Below, one piece after another: positions 41,540 to 51,923 of a DNA stretch of 64,000 nt (positions are counted from its first letter, which is position 1; every line of letters starts with the position of its first letter). Below the pieces are notes generated by a model. The model was not told the origin of the DNA. It worked only from the letters and a program-made list of their open reading frames with translations, and ran no database searches. Where the stretch lies: assembly GCF_022811645.1 (NCBI RefSeq), contig NZ_CP094534.1, positions 1,674,001 through 1,738,000 of the forward strand, in the 5' to 3' direction. Made by a program: the position numbers and the translations under genes. The stretch is from Hymenobacter monticola. GTDB lineage: Bacteria; Bacteroidota; Bacteroidia; Cytophagales; Hymenobacteraceae.

Positions 41540-44500
41540 ATGGCCCACGTCCTGCGCCACGCCCTGACAGGCCACGCGCTTACGTTGCTACTGCTGGCCG
41601 GGCTGCTGCCACTGGCCGCCCGCGCCCAAGCCCCCGTAGTGACTGTGACGCCCGCCGGCCCCCTCACCCTGTGCGCCGGCAGCACCCAGACCCTGACGGC
41701 CACGGCCAACGTGCCCGGCTTCAACGTGGCCGGCAGTGGCTTCAACGGCCTCGTGCAGGCGCTGGCGGTGCAGGCCGACGGCAAGGTGCTGGTGGGCGGC
41801 GACTTCACGGCCTACAACGGCAACGCCAACGCCCCGGACTACGTGCTGCGCCTCAACCCCGACGGCTTGCTCGACAACAGCTTCAACAACGGCGGGGCCG
41901 GGGCCAACGGCATCGTGCAGGCGCTGGCGGTGCAGGCCGACGGCAAGGTGCTGGTGGGGGGGGGCTTCACGGACTACAACGGCAACGCCGCCGCCCCGGA
42001 CCGGGTGTTGCGCCTCAACCCCGACGGCAGCCTCAACAACGCGGCTACGGCGCCGGCCGGGCTGACCTACACCTGGAGCAACGGGGCCACCGGCCCCAGC
42101 ATCACGGTGAGCCAGCCGGGCGACTACCAGGCCACGGCCACCACCACCGCCAACGGCACCGGCTACAGCAACGTGGTGCGCGTGAACGCCCCAGCGGCCG
42201 TCACCGTCAGCTTGAGCCCGGCCGGCCCGCTGGCCTTGCCGGCCGGCGGCAGCGCCACGCTCACGGCCACGGCCACCATGCCCGGCTTCAACGTGGCCGG
42301 CAGTGGAGTCAATGGCAATGTGAGTGTAATGGCGGTGCAGGCCGATGGCAAGGTGCTGGTAGGCGGGCAGTTCACGGCTTATAACGGCAACGCCGCTGCC
42401 CCGGATGGCCTGCTCCGCCTTAACGCCGATGGCACGTTGGACGCCAGCTTTAACCTCGGCGGCGCCGGGGTGGGCATCGGCTCCGTGTCGGCAATAGCTG
42501 TGCAGCCCGACGGCAAGGTGCTAATCGGCGGCAACTTCTTTAGCTACAATGCCGCTGCCTCCCCGCGTTTGTTTCTGCGTCTTAATGCCAACGGCACCCT
42601 CGACACCAGCTTCAACCCCGGGGGAACCGGGCCCAATAATGCCATAGTGGATGAAGTACTGCTGCTGCCCGATGGCAGGGTGCTCATTAGCGGGCAGTTT
42701 ACGTCGTATAATGGCATTGCCGCCGCCCCGGACGGAGTGTTGCGTGTCAACGCCAACGGCACGTTGGACACCAGCTTCAACCCCAGCGGCGCAGGGGTCA
42801 GCAACGGCACAGCAATAGCACTGGCGCTGCAGCCCGACGGCAAGGTACTGGTCGGGGGCAACTTTACGACCTACAACGGCAATGCTGCGGCTCCGGACTT
42901 CGTGTTGCGCCTCAACGCCGACGGTACCTTGGACACCAGCTTCAACCTCGGCGGGTCCGGGCCTAACCCCGCCAGCGTCGGCATCTCCGGCGGCTCTGTC
43001 ACCCAGTTGGCGGTGCAGCCCGACGGCAAGGTGCTGGTCGGGGGGCAGTTCACTTCCTACAACGGCAACGCCGCGGCCCCAGACAATCTGCTGCGCCTCA
43101 ACGCCGACGGCCGCCTCAACGACGCGGACGTGCCGCTGGCCGGGGCCACCTTCGTCTTCACACCCGGCAACACCGCCGGCTCCGCCCGCACCGTGAGCAC
43201 GGCCGGCACCTACACCGCTACCGCCACCGCCCCGGCCACCGGCTGCACCTACACCTCCAACGCCGTGGTGGTGACCGTGGCCCCCGCCGACCTGACCATC
43301 AGCAACGCGCAAACCGTGCCCGCCGGCACCTACCACGACATCCTCGTGACCGGCCCCACCACGGGCGGCGCGGGCGTGGGCACCCTGGGCGGGGCCGTGA
43401 CCGTGACCGGTACCGTGACGGTGCAGGCCGGCGGCGCGCTACTCACCAACTGCCAGCCCCTGACCGGCGGCGCGGGCACCAGCTTCGTGCTGGCGGCCGG
43501 CGGTACGCTCGGCATCTGCGACCCGGCGGGCATCGCGGCCACCGGCGCCACCGGCGCCGTGCAAACGGCCACTCGCAGCTTTGCGGCCGATGCTATTTAT
43601 CTGTACAACGGCACCGTGGCGCAGGTCACGGGCACGGGCCTGCCTGGCACCGTGCGCGAGCTGGCTCTGAGCAACGCCGCCGGCGTCACGCTGAGCCAGC
43701 CCGTGCAGCTCACCCAGCGCGTGCTGCTGAGCAGCGGCAACCTCACCCTGGCGGGCCAGGCCCTGACCTTGCTGAGCGACGCCAACGGCACGGCCCTGGT
43801 GGCCAACTTGGGCGGCCTGGTGCTGGGCAACACGGCCACGCTGCAGCGTCACATCGAGACGAACACCGCCGCCAGCGGCTACCGCCACTACGCTAGCCCC
43901 ATGCAGGCCGGCGCGGGCGCCGAAACCCTGGCTACGCTGGCCACCGCCGGCTACACGCCCGACTTCAGCGGGGCCGCCGCCTACAACAGCTCGGCCACGC
44001 CCAGCCTGGTGACGCCTTTCCCCTCGGTGTACCTGTACAACCAGGACCGCATTGCCGGCCTCACCAGCGACTACGGCACGTTTGACAAAGGCTGGTAGGC
44101 CGCCGTGGGCACCGAGGTGCCGCAGGCCGGGCGCGGCTACGCGGTGCAGGCCCCCGGCGCGGCGCTGGTCGACTTCACCGGCACCTTCACGTCGGGCAGC
44201 GTGAGCCGCGCCAACCTGCAGCGCGCCAGCACCGACCCGGCCACCGGCTGGCACCTGCTGGGCAACCCCTTCCCCAGCCCCCTCGACTGGAGCACCATGA
44301 CCGTGGGCACCGCCGCCGCCGACAACCTGCAGAACGTGGACGGCGCCGTGTACGTGTACCAGAGCAGCGGCCCCTACGTGGGCAGCTACCGAACCTACCT
44401 AGCCGGCGCCCCCGGCAACGCATCGCCGCTTATCCCGGCCGGCAGCGGCTTCTTCGTGCACACCACCTCGCTGGCCACGCCCGGTACGGTGCGCTTCGCC

Positions 44501-45244
44501 GATGCCAACCGGGTGACGACTTTCGGCGCCCAGCCCGCCTTCGGGCGCGGCAACGACCCGCGCGCCCGCCTCACGCTCACCCTGCGCGGGGCCGCCGGCC
44601 CGGCCGACGCCCTGACCGTGTACGCCGACCCGGCCGCCACGCCGGGCTTCGACGCCGCGCTGGACGCCCTGAAGCTGCCCAACCCCACGGGCCTGAACCT
44701 CTCGGCCCAGGCCGGGGCCACCCCGCTAGCCCTTGATGCGCTGCCCGCCTTCGCGCCGGGCACCACCGTGCCGCTGGCCGTGGGCGTGCCCGCCGCCGGC
44801 GCCTACGTCCTGCAAGTGAGCGAGCTGGCGAACCTGCCCACCGGTACCGCTGCCGTGCTGGTCGACACCCAGCTGAACACCCGCACCGACCTGGCCGCGC
44901 TGCCCGCCGCCGGCTACGCCTTTGGCGTGACGGCCGCCCAGGCGGCCACACTCCTCACCGGCCGCTTTTACCTGAAGCTGGCTGCCGCTGGCCCCCTGGC
45001 CACGGCGGGCGGGCGCACCGCGGTCGGCTTGGCTCTCTTCCCCAACCCCACGCACGGCGCGGCCACCCTCACGGGTGCGCAGCCGGGCACGCGGGTGACG
45101 GTGTATGACGCGCTGGGCCGCTCGGTGACCTCGGCCACAGCCAACGCGGCGGGCACGGCCGCGCTGGTCCTGCCCACCGGCCTGGCCACGGGCGTGTACG
45201 TGATGCGCGCCGGTGGTGTGGCCCTGCGCCTCACGGTGGAGTAG
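41540..45244 (+). pseudogene. delta-60 repeat T9SS cargo gene split by in-frame TAG
   Basis: One reading frame runs from the signal peptide (MAHVLRHALTGHALTLLLLA to RAQ) to a T9SS type A tail (LALFPNPTHGAATLTGAQPG to LRLTVE) but is interrupted once by TAG at 44096-44098. The code there is GGC TGG TAG GCC GCC; CAG in place of TAG would give GWQAA and restore about 1230 residues. Seven delta-60 blades (QADGKVLVGGDFTAYNGNA type) lie in residues about 50-530, followed by beta-rich domains and the sorting tail. As written, the truncated product lacks its sorting tail. Earlier ATGs at 41441 and 41510 are possible but put extra residues before the signal peptide. Two blades share near-identical DNA 162 bases apart (41751 and 41913). 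Confidence 0.85.
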
Positions 45245-45253
45245 TCCACAACC

Positions 45254-45302
45254 CGAAACGAAGAAGGCCCCGACGCTGAGCGCCGGGGCCTTCTTCGTTT
45301 CG
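45254..45302. terminator. strong bidirectional terminator
   Basis: CGAAACGAAGAAGGCCCCG and its complement form a 19-base stem, extended inward by CGCT/AGCG-type pairs. It serves the convergent delta-60 and HAD genes. Confidence 0.92.
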
Positions 45303-45314
45303 GCCGGTGCGGGG

Positions 45315-46007
45315 TTAGTTGCGCCGCTTTTGTGGCTTGGGCGCTTCGGGCTGCGTCGCGAGTAACTCCAGCAAGCGAGCCGGGCTTATTTCGGTGAAGT
45401 CCTTGATGACAGCGAGGGGGGCTTGGAATGCTTTGGCCGGCAGGGTGGTGGCCACGGCCACACAGCGCATGCCAGCGCGGTAGGCGGCTTGCTCGCCCAA
45501 TACGGCATCTTCAAACACGATGCAGTTTTCGGGCTTCACGTGCAGCTTAGCGGCAGTGGTGGTGTAGGTATCGGGGTGGGGCTTGCCCTTGGGCACGTCG
45601 TCTTTGCCAACGATGACGTCGAAGTACTGGCGCAGGTCGAGGTGGTCGAGCAGGTAGCTGAGGGTGGGACCGCCCGAACCGGTGCCAAGGCCGATTTTGA
45701 AGCCCTCGGCCCGGGCCGCTTTTAGAAATTCGACCAGGCCGGGCAGGGCGCGGCGCTTGCTCCAGTACAGCGTGCGGTAGAGGAACTCGCGCTGCTCAGC
45801 GTAGATTTCGAGCTGCTCTTCGGCAATGGGATGGCGGAAAACGCTTTGGATAATTTCGCCGGCCGGCATGCCGTTGAGGCGCTTGAGGAGCTGGCGGGCG
45901 TTGGTGGTCAGGCCGAGGTCGCGGAAGAGGAGCTGAAAGGCGCGGGCCTGCACGGGCGTGTTGTCGACAAGGACGCCGTCCATGTCGAAGATGAGGGCTG
46001 GTTTCAT
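45315..46007 (-). CDS. HAD family hydrolase, beta-phosphoglucomutase-like
   Basis: The 230-residue HAD phosphatase begins MKPALIFDMDGVLVDNTPVQ (motif I DxDG) with an alpha-helical cap, GLGTGSGGPTLSYLLDHLDL (motif II region), GKPHPDTYTTTAAKL with the motif III Lys, and CIVFEDAVLGEQAAYRAGMR (motif IV). This is the beta-phosphoglucomutase/phosphatase subgroup, acting on small phosphorylated metabolites in the cytoplasm. The ATG at 46007 begins right at the family N-terminus. A basic tail (KPQKRRN) ends it. Confidence 0.9.
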   Translation of the reverse strand: MKPALIFDMDGVLVDNTPVQARAFQLLFRDLGLTTNARQLLKRLNGMPAGEIIQSVFRHPIAEEQLEIYAEQREFLYRTLYWSKRRALPGLVEFLKAARAEGFKIGLGTGSGGPTLSYLLDHLDLRQYFDVIVGKDDVPKGKPHPDTYTTTAAKLHVKPENCIVFEDAVLGEQAAYRAGMRCVAVATTLPAKAFQAPLAVIKDFTEISPARLLELLATQPEAPKPQKRRN

Positions 46008-46019
46008 AGGGGGAGGGAA

Positions 46020-46084
46020 GTAGCGCGGGCTTTTAGGCCGCAAGTCAGTCAGCTAGATATTCGCGGACTAGAAGCCCGCGCTAC
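46020..46084. repeat. REPIN-like element B
   Basis: Arms 46020-46041 and 46063-46084 match at 20 of 22 positions. They carry the GTAGCG head but a different stem (GCGGGCT loop AGGCCGC). It lies between the divergent HAD and phosphatase genes. Confidence 0.8.
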
Positions 46085-46139
46085 GGTGCCCGGACGGGTT
46101 TGGTAACCTTGCGTACGCATGATGGGGGAGGGGCGGCGG

Positions 46140-46147
46140 TATCTTTG
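46140..46147 (+). promoter_or_regulatory. -7 box TATCTTTG of the phosphatase gene
   Basis: Exact TAnnTTTG, 25 bases before the ATG at 46173. Confidence 0.55.
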
Positions 46148-46172
46148 CCGAGCTTTTGCTTTTAGCTATTTC

Positions 46173-47879
46173 ATGAAGAAGACCATGTTGCTGGCCTTGT
46201 TGGCGTTGCCAACGCTAGCCGCCAAGCCCGAAAAACCCGTGCCGCGCCCCAAGCTGGTGGTGGGCATTGTGGTGGACCAGATGCGCTACGACTACATTTA
46301 CCGCTACTGGAGCAAGTACCCGGCCGGCGGCTTCCGGCGCCTGCTGGGCGAGGGTTTCAGCTACGAGAGCTGCCACTACAACTACGTGCCCACCTACACC
46401 GGTCCGGGCCACGCCAGCGTGTACACGGGCACCACGCCGGCCGTGCACGGCATTGTGGGCAACAACTGGTTTGAGCGCGAAACCGGCAAGGGCACCTACG
46501 TGACCGAAGATAAAACCGTGCACGCCGTTGGGGGCACCGAAGCCGCGGGCCAGATGTCGCCGCGCCACCTGCTCAGCACTACTATCACCGACGAGCTGCG
46601 GCTGGCCACGAACTTCCAGGCCAAAACCATTGGCGTGAGCATGAAGGACCGGGGCAGCATCCTGCCCGCCGGCCATGCCGCCACCGCTGCCTACTGGTAC
46701 GACGGCACCAATGGCGCCTTCATCAGCAGCACCTTCTACCAGCCGGCTTTGCCCGATTGGGTGCAGAAATTTAATGCGTCGGGCCACGCGGCCGAGTACC
46801 TGAACAAGCCCTGGAACACGCTGCTGCCCATCGCCGACTACACCGAAAGCTCGCCCGACGATGTGGCCTGGGAGGCCGCCTTCAAGGGCGAAACCAAGCC
46901 CGTGTTTCCGCACGACTTGCCGGTGCTTTCGGCCGGAGCGCCCGCCTCGGTAGCGCCCGCCCTCAAGAACTCAGGCGACACCAAGAACCCCCAGACGCCC
47001 AACCAGAACCTCGACCTCATCCGCAGCACGCCCTTCGGCAACTCGCTCACCACCGATTTTGCCCTCGAAACCCTGCGCCAGGAGCAGATGGGCCAGCGCG
47101 GCATCACCGATTTCCTGGCTGTGAGCTACAGCAGCACCGACTACGTAGGCCACCAGTTCGGCCCCAACTCCATCGAGGCCGAAGACACCTACCTGCGCCT
47201 CGACCGCGAACTGGCCCGCCTGTTTGCGGCGCTGGATAAGCAAGTGGGGAAGGGCCAGGCCCTCGTCTTCCTAACAGCCGACCACGCCGCGGCCCACGCC
47301 GTGGGCTTCAACAACGCCCACCGGCTGCCGGGAAGCGGCGTGGGCCCCAGCGTCATCCGCGACTCAGTGCAGCGCGCCCTCACGCGCCAGTACGGCGCCG
47401 GCCAGTGGGTGCTCAGCTACGAAAACCAGCAGGTGTACCTCAACCGCCCGCTGCTGAAAAATAAGAATATCGACCTCAGCAAGGCCCAGGCGGCCGTGGC
47501 CGCCGCCCTGCTCACACTGCCCGGCGTCACGCAGTCGCTCACGGCCCTGGATTTGCAGCGCGCCCACTGGAGCGAGGGCCTGGGCATGTACCAGGAGAAC
47601 GGCTTCTACGCCCCGCGCTCGGGTGATGTGCTCACCGTGCTGGCCCCCGGCTGGCTCGAAGCCTACGCCTACCCCGTGGTGAAGGGCACCACCCACGGCT
47701 CGGCCGGTGCTTACGATACGCACGTGCCGCTGCTGTTCTGGGGCTGGGGCGTGAAGCACGGGGCGTCATCGGCCGCCGTGCACATCACCGACATTGCGCC
47801 CACCATTGCGCAGTTTCTGCACATTCAGGAGCCCAGCGGCTGCTCGGGTGTGCCCCTGCGTGACGTGCTGGGGCGGTAG
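46173..47879 (+). CDS. PafA-like alkaline phosphatase
   Basis: The 568-residue exported enzyme has a short signal peptide (MKKTMLLALLALPTLA) and the metal and catalytic motifs of PafA: LVVGIVVDQMRYDYIYRYW (first Asp), YVPTYTGPGHASVYTGTTPA with the nucleophilic Thr, SSTDYVGHQFGPNS, FLTADHAAAHAVG and GTTHGSAGAYDTHVPLLF with the last His. PafA phosphatases in Bacteroidota are calcium/zinc-dependent, broad-specificity periplasmic phosphomonoesterases that release phosphate. ATG 46173 follows the -7 box. The next genes, ppa and a membrane gene, are on the same strand beyond a REPIN. Confidence 0.93.
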   Translation: MKKTMLLALLALPTLAAKPEKPVPRPKLVVGIVVDQMRYDYIYRYWSKYPAGGFRRLLGEGFSYESCHYNYVPTYTGPGHASVYTGTTPAVHGIVGNNWFERETGKGTYVTEDKTVHAVGGTEAAGQMSPRHLLSTTITDELRLATNFQAKTIGVSMKDRGSILPAGHAATAAYWYDGTNGAFISSTFYQPALPDWVQKFNASGHAAEYLNKPWNTLLPIADYTESSPDDVAWEAAFKGETKPVFPHDLPVLSAGAPASVAPALKNSGDTKNPQTPNQNLDLIRSTPFGNSLTTDFALETLRQEQMGQRGITDFLAVSYSSTDYVGHQFGPNSIEAEDTYLRLDRELARLFAALDKQVGKGQALVFLTADHAAAHAVGFNNAHRLPGSGVGPSVIRDSVQRALTRQYGAGQWVLSYENQQVYLNRPLLKNKNIDLSKAQAAVAAALLTLPGVTQSLTALDLQRAHWSEGLGMYQENGFYAPRSGDVLTVLAPGWLEAYAYPVVKGTTHGSAGAYDTHVPLLFWGWGVKHGASSAAVHITDIAPTIAQFLHIQEPSGCSGVPLRDVLGR

Positions 47880-47882
47880 GTT

Positions 47883-47984
47883 GTAGCGTGGACTCTGCGA
47901 GTCCGCGAGCGAGCGGAGCGAGCAAACGGGCCTGGGCTTGCCTATTCGCTGCGCCCACGTGCGGACTCGCAGAGTCCACGCTAC
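47883..47984. repeat. REPIN-like element D, same family as A
   Basis: Arm 47883-47907 is identical to the arm of element A over 25 bases, and its inverted partner 47961-47984 matches over 24. The central 53 bases differ from A. It starts three bases after the phosphatase stop. Confidence 0.85.
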
Positions 47985-48016
47985 ATTTTTTATAACCAAA
48001 CTCCCTTTCCCGCTTG

Positions 48017-48024
48017 TAATTTTG
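48017..48024 (+). promoter_or_regulatory. -7 box TAATTTTG of ppa
   Basis: Exact TAnnTTTG, 40 bases before the ATG at 48065. Confidence 0.55.
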
Positions 48025-48064
48025 ACCACCCCAACCGCCAAGTAGACGGTTGTTTACCCTTCAT

Positions 48065-48619
48065 ATGACCCATTTCAACCCCTGGCACGACGTGTCGCGC
48101 GGCGACGAGACGCCCACCATCGTGCAATCCATCATTGAAATCCCCAAAGGCAGCAAAGGCAAGTACGAGCTCGACAAAGAAAGCGGCCTGCTGAAACTCG
48201 ACCGCGTGCTCTTCTCGGCCGTGCACTACCCGGCCGCCTACGGCTTCATCCCCCAGACGTATTGCGACGACAAAGACCCGCTTGATATTCTGGTGCTGTG
48301 CTCGGTTGATATCGTGCCCATGTGCCTCGTGGAGGCCAAGGTCATCGGCGTGATGCAGATGGTGGACCAGGATGAGGAAGATGACAAAATCATCGCCGTG
48401 GCCGCCCACGACATTTCGGTGAATCACTACAACGACATTTCGGACTTGCCCCCCCACACGCTGCTCGAAATGCAGCGCTTCTTTGAGGACTATAAGGCCC
48501 TAGAACACAACAAGCACGTGGTGGTGGAGCGCTTCATGGGCAAGGAAGACGCCTACCGCATCATCAACGACAGCATCAAGCTCTACGAAGAGACGTTTGG
48601 CAACCGCGAAGCTAAATAG
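48065..48619 (+). CDS. ppa: inorganic pyrophosphatase, family I
   Basis: The 184-residue enzyme has the family I active site: [40 protein letters not shown] and the [11 protein letters not shown] triad of metal-binding Asp residues, then [20 protein letters not shown]. It hydrolyses pyrophosphate in the cytoplasm and pulls biosynthetic reactions forward. ATG 48065 gives the normal length; a TTG five codons upstream is less likely. It is followed closely by an unrelated membrane gene. Confidence 0.97.
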   Translation: MTHFNPWHDVSRGDETPTIVQSIIEIPKGSKGKYELDKESGLLKLDRVLFSAVHYPAAYGFIPQTYCDDKDPLDILVLCSVDIVPMCLVEAKVIGVMQMVDQDEEDDKIIAVAAHDISVNHYNDISDLPPHTLLEMQRFFEDYKALEHNKHVVVERFMGKEDAYRIINDSIKLYEETFGNREAK

Positions 48620-48664
48620 CTACGGTTGACCTTCTTTTTTGTAAGTCGTCCGTAAAGGCGAAGC

Positions 48665-49348
48665 ATGGCCATAACCCGTCCTGCTTCGCCTTTTTGGCGT
48701 TTTTTATACGAGAATAGTCTCATTATCGTCATTTTGCTGCTCACGCTGGGCACGCTGAGCGGCCAGTTCGTGACGGGCTGGCATGATTACAACGACGAGC
48801 TCAAGGACATGGGCTTGGCCCAGCTCTCGGCCGGGCAGTATTTCCATTCCGGCCATTTCCTCGAAGCTACGTTCGAAAACTGGGAAAGCGAGTTCCTGCA
48901 AATGGGGCTCTATGTGGTGCTTACCATATGGCTGCGCCAGCGGGGCTCATCGGAGTCGAAAAAGCTGTACGAGGAAGAGGAAGTCGATGCCGAGCCCGAC
49001 CAGTCCAAGAAGGACGCGCCTTGGCCCGTGCGACAAGGCGGCCTCGTTCTTACGCTCTATAAAAATTCGCTGAGCATCGCGTTTTTCCTGCTGTTTGCCA
49101 TGTCGTTCTACCTGCACGCCCGCGGCGGGGCCGAAGTCTACAGCATCGAGCAGGTGCACGACGGCAAGCCGGCCGTGGGCGTGGCAGAGTATATGGGCAC
49201 TTCGCGCTTCTGGTTCGAGTCGCTGCAGAACTGGCAGAGCGAGTTTCTCAGCATCCTGAGCATCGTGGCGCTCAGCATCTTCTTGCGCCAGCACGGCTCG
49301 CCCCAGAGCAAGCCCGTTGACGCTTCCTATAGCGAAACCGGCGGGTAG
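48665..49348 (+). CDS. DUF6766-like membrane protein with internal duplication
   Basis: The 227-residue protein consists of two similar halves. Half 1 (residues about 12-97): FLYENSLIIVILLLTLGTLS, a loop, FENWESEFLQMGLYVVLTIW and LRQRGSSESK. Half 2 (about 130-215): LYKNSLSIAFFLLFAMSFYL, a loop, QNWQSEFLSILSIVALSIFL and RQHGSPQSK. Each half has two membrane helices around an extracytoplasmic loop with a NWxSEF motif. I believe this is the DUF6766 family; the function is unknown. An acidic linker (EEEEVDAEPDQS) joins the halves. Confidence 0.78.
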   Translation: MAITRPASPFWRFLYENSLIIVILLLTLGTLSGQFVTGWHDYNDELKDMGLAQLSAGQYFHSGHFLEATFENWESEFLQMGLYVVLTIWLRQRGSSESKKLYEEEEVDAEPDQSKKDAPWPVRQGGLVLTLYKNSLSIAFFLLFAMSFYLHARGGAEVYSIEQVHDGKPAVGVAEYMGTSRFWFESLQNWQSEFLSILSIVALSIFLRQHGSPQSKPVDASYSETGG

Positions 49349-49364
49349 CCGCGTTTGAGCATGC

Positions 49365-51923
49365 TCACCGCTTGGCGGGCTCCCCGGGTTTCGGCCCGCT
49401 CGTGGGCAGTAGGACCTGATAGGTGTTCCAGAACTCCTCCCGGTAGGGCACGTTCGCGTTGGCTTCCATCAGCGAGGTTTGCAGCACGACCGGCTTGGCC
49501 AGCTCCACGCTGTTGGTGAGGAGTTCCTTCACGTCCTGCCGACGGTGCTGCGTGCTGTCGCGCAGCACAAAGCGCGCGGTGGTTTCGCGCCGGGCGTACT
49601 GCCGGAAATAAGTGCCTTTCGCTTCTTCGTACTGGTACACGTCGTGGTGCTGCCAGAACCTGGTGGCCGGCTGCGCAAACCCGTAGCGGCCGTACTCCCG
49701 GGGCTTCGTGAGCTCGGTGGGGCTGCGCGTGGTGAAGGCTTCGTACTTGACGACGGCAAAATTTTCGGTGTCCACAAACACGCTACCCGTGTACGCCTCG
49801 GGGGCCGGGTAGCCGTAGGGCGTCGTAAATGCGCTGGGCCGGTTGCACACGAATCCTACTTCATACACCGTTCGGCCGTTGTATTGGGTTTCGCCTTTCA
49901 GCGTGAAGGTGTACTTGTCGGCGGTGGCGGCCTCCAGCGGGTTGCGGGTGGTAAGCACCGGGTCGTCGCTCCACAGCAGCCAGAAATCGGGCGACTCCTG
50001 GTATTCCGGCAGGCGGGCATCGCCGGTTTTGCGCTGCTGCCGCACTTGCAGAAAGCGTTGCTTGCGGGCGTGCTCCCAGCTGCCCCGGCGGTAGCCCTCC
50101 TGGTCGTAGCCATCGAGGGCGGCTTCCCGCTGCACGCGCAGCGAGTCGTCGCGCCAGTGTTGGGCCCGCGAATACAGCTGCATGCTGTGCGCCTGCTGCG
50201 GGTAATTGGTGGTGATGTGTTCGCGGGCTTTGGCCAGAATGGCCGTTGCGCTCAGCGGGGCCCGCACCACCACCTCGCCCAACAGCTGCCCCTGCGGCAC
50301 CAGCTGCAGGCGCAGGGGGGCGCCCGCGGGGTGCCGGGCCAGGCTCAGGCGCACCGAGGCATAGCCCAGGCAAGATACCTGCACGGTATCGCGGGTGTGC
50401 GCGGCGGGCACAAACAGCGCAAAGTCGCCCTCCAGGTTGGTGACCGTGCCCACCGCCGTGCCCCGAATGCCCACGCTGGCAAACGAAACGGCCGCTCCGC
50501 TCTTGGAGTCGCGCACCTGGCCCAGCAGCCGTAGCCCCGCCACCGGCGCGGCCGGTGCGCTAGTCACCGCCAGCAGCGTGGTGGGATGCATGGTGCGCGT
50601 AAAAAACAGCCCGTCGAACACCGCTTCCCAGGGGCCGCGCAAGGGCAGGTAGCCCAGGGGCGAGGCGTAGTAGCTGTCCAGCGGGCCGTTCTGCAGGTTC
50701 ACGAAGCCCCGGGCGCACCCGCGCTGGCCGAACGCGGCCTCGATGCTGCCGGGCGGCGGCACGGGCACCGGGTGCAGGCTGGTGGTGTCGCCCGCCCGGC
50801 CGTAGGTACCGTCGTAGGCCACAAAGCCCACCGCGTAGGCTTGCGCGCCCAGGGCCTGCTTCACCAGCCGGCCCATGGGCACGGCCCCGGCCAGCATTTG
50901 GCGCGCCGACATGGCCTCGTCGTCGGCCGCGTGTTGCTGCCGCCGTAGTTGTTGCACGTAAGCCGCCGTCACGGCATCGTCGGTTTCCAGCCGTTCGATG
51001 CGGTTGGCAACGTGGTAGGAGGCGGCCCACACGATGATTTTGGCGTGCTCGGGCTGCCGGGCCAGGAAGAGCAGGTTGTCGGCCATCAGCGCGTCGCGGG
51101 AGTTTTGGACCACTTCCTTGCGGCCGCGGGCTTCGCTTTTGGCATCCTGTGCGTAGCGGGCCGTGGTGTGCAGCCACTGCTGCCAGAAGGCGGCCCGGTG
51201 GGCCTGCGCGGGCTGCTGCGCCGCGATGTAGCCGAGCGACTGCCGTACCCGCCGAAACCAGCGGTCCAGCCGCACGGTGTCGGCCGGGTGCTGCAGCTGC
51301 TGTTTGAAGTCGCCACCAGCCAGCTCGGCCAGCAGCTCCTGGGCGGGGTAAAAATCCGCCTCCGTCCACTTCGTGCGCCGGTCCTGGGCCACGAAGCCGC
51401 GCAACTCCGGCAGCAGCTGCTCGGCCGAATACTCGCCGCTGAGCTGGCAGTCGAACCCGGCCAGGCGCAGCTTGGGGTGCGTGCTCAGGTAGGCCGCCAG
51501 CGCCTGAAACTCCGCCGTGCCCGACCAGATGCCTTCGTACACCGACTTCTGCAGCACGGGCAGCACCGGTTGGCCCGCCGCTATTTCGCGGCGCGCCTTG
51601 TCCAGCGCGTACATGTCGCTCTCAAAAGCCAGGGTGTTGAAGCCCAGCGAGTCGTGCAGGTAGCGAATCAGGTCGATTTTGGCCTCAAACGTTGCCCCAT
51701 CGAAATGCGACTGCTCGCCCAGCATGACCACGCGGACCGCCCCCAGCGCCTTGCGAACCGGCGCGTAGTGGTCGGGTGCTTCGGGCGTCAGGCACTGCAA
51801 GGGCAGCGTGGGCATCGGCGGTCCCGCCGGCCGTGCCTGGCCAACCGCGGCCAGGTGGCCGATTACACTCAACAGCCCCACCAACAAGAAATGAAGCAGC
51901 GGGAAATACCTGGTTTTTCTCAT
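49365..51923 (-). CDS. erythromycin-esterase-like and CarboxypepD_reg-like fusion protein
   Basis: An 852-residue exported protein with signal peptide (YFPLLHFLLVGLLSVIGHLA). Residues about 30-420 resemble the erythromycin esterase family: VVMLGEQSHFDGATFEAKID (the GExxH motif), NTLAFESDMYALDKARR and IIVWAASYHVANRIE. Residues about 480-570 are a carboxypeptidase regulatory-like domain (LLGQVRDSKSGAAVSFASVG onward), and the last 280 residues resemble the beta-rich C-terminal part of Bacteroidota CarboxypepD_reg proteins. Many members of this superfamily are not macrolide esterases, so resistance is not implied. ATG 51923 opens the signal peptide. Confidence 0.82.
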   Translation of the reverse strand: MRKTRYFPLLHFLLVGLLSVIGHLAAVGQARPAGPPMPTLPLQCLTPEAPDHYAPVRKALGAVRVVMLGEQSHFDGATFEAKIDLIRYLHDSLGFNTLAFESDMYALDKARREIAAGQPVLPVLQKSVYEGIWSGTAEFQALAAYLSTHPKLRLAGFDCQLSGEYSAEQLLPELRGFVAQDRRTKWTEADFYPAQELLAELAGGDFKQQLQHPADTVRLDRWFRRVRQSLGYIAAQQPAQAHRAAFWQQWLHTTARYAQDAKSEARGRKEVVQNSRDALMADNLLFLARQPEHAKIIVWAASYHVANRIERLETDDAVTAAYVQQLRRQQHAADDEAMSARQMLAGAVPMGRLVKQALGAQAYAVGFVAYDGTYGRAGDTTSLHPVPVPPPGSIEAAFGQRGCARGFVNLQNGPLDSYYASPLGYLPLRGPWEAVFDGLFFTRTMHPTTLLAVTSAPAAPVAGLRLLGQVRDSKSGAAVSFASVGIRGTAVGTVTNLEGDFALFVPAAHTRDTVQVSCLGYASVRLSLARHPAGAPLRLQLVPQGQLLGEVVVRAPLSATAILAKAREHITTNYPQQAHSMQLYSRAQHWRDDSLRVQREAALDGYDQEGYRRGSWEHARKQRFLQVRQQRKTGDARLPEYQESPDFWLLWSDDPVLTTRNPLEAATADKYTFTLKGETQYNGRTVYEVGFVCNRPSAFTTPYGYPAPEAYTGSVFVDTENFAVVKYEAFTTRSPTELTKPREYGRYGFAQPATRFWQHHDVYQYEEAKGTYFRQYARRETTARFVLRDSTQHRRQDVKELLTNSVELAKPVVLQTSLMEANANVPYREEFWNTYQVLLPTSGPKPGEPAKR

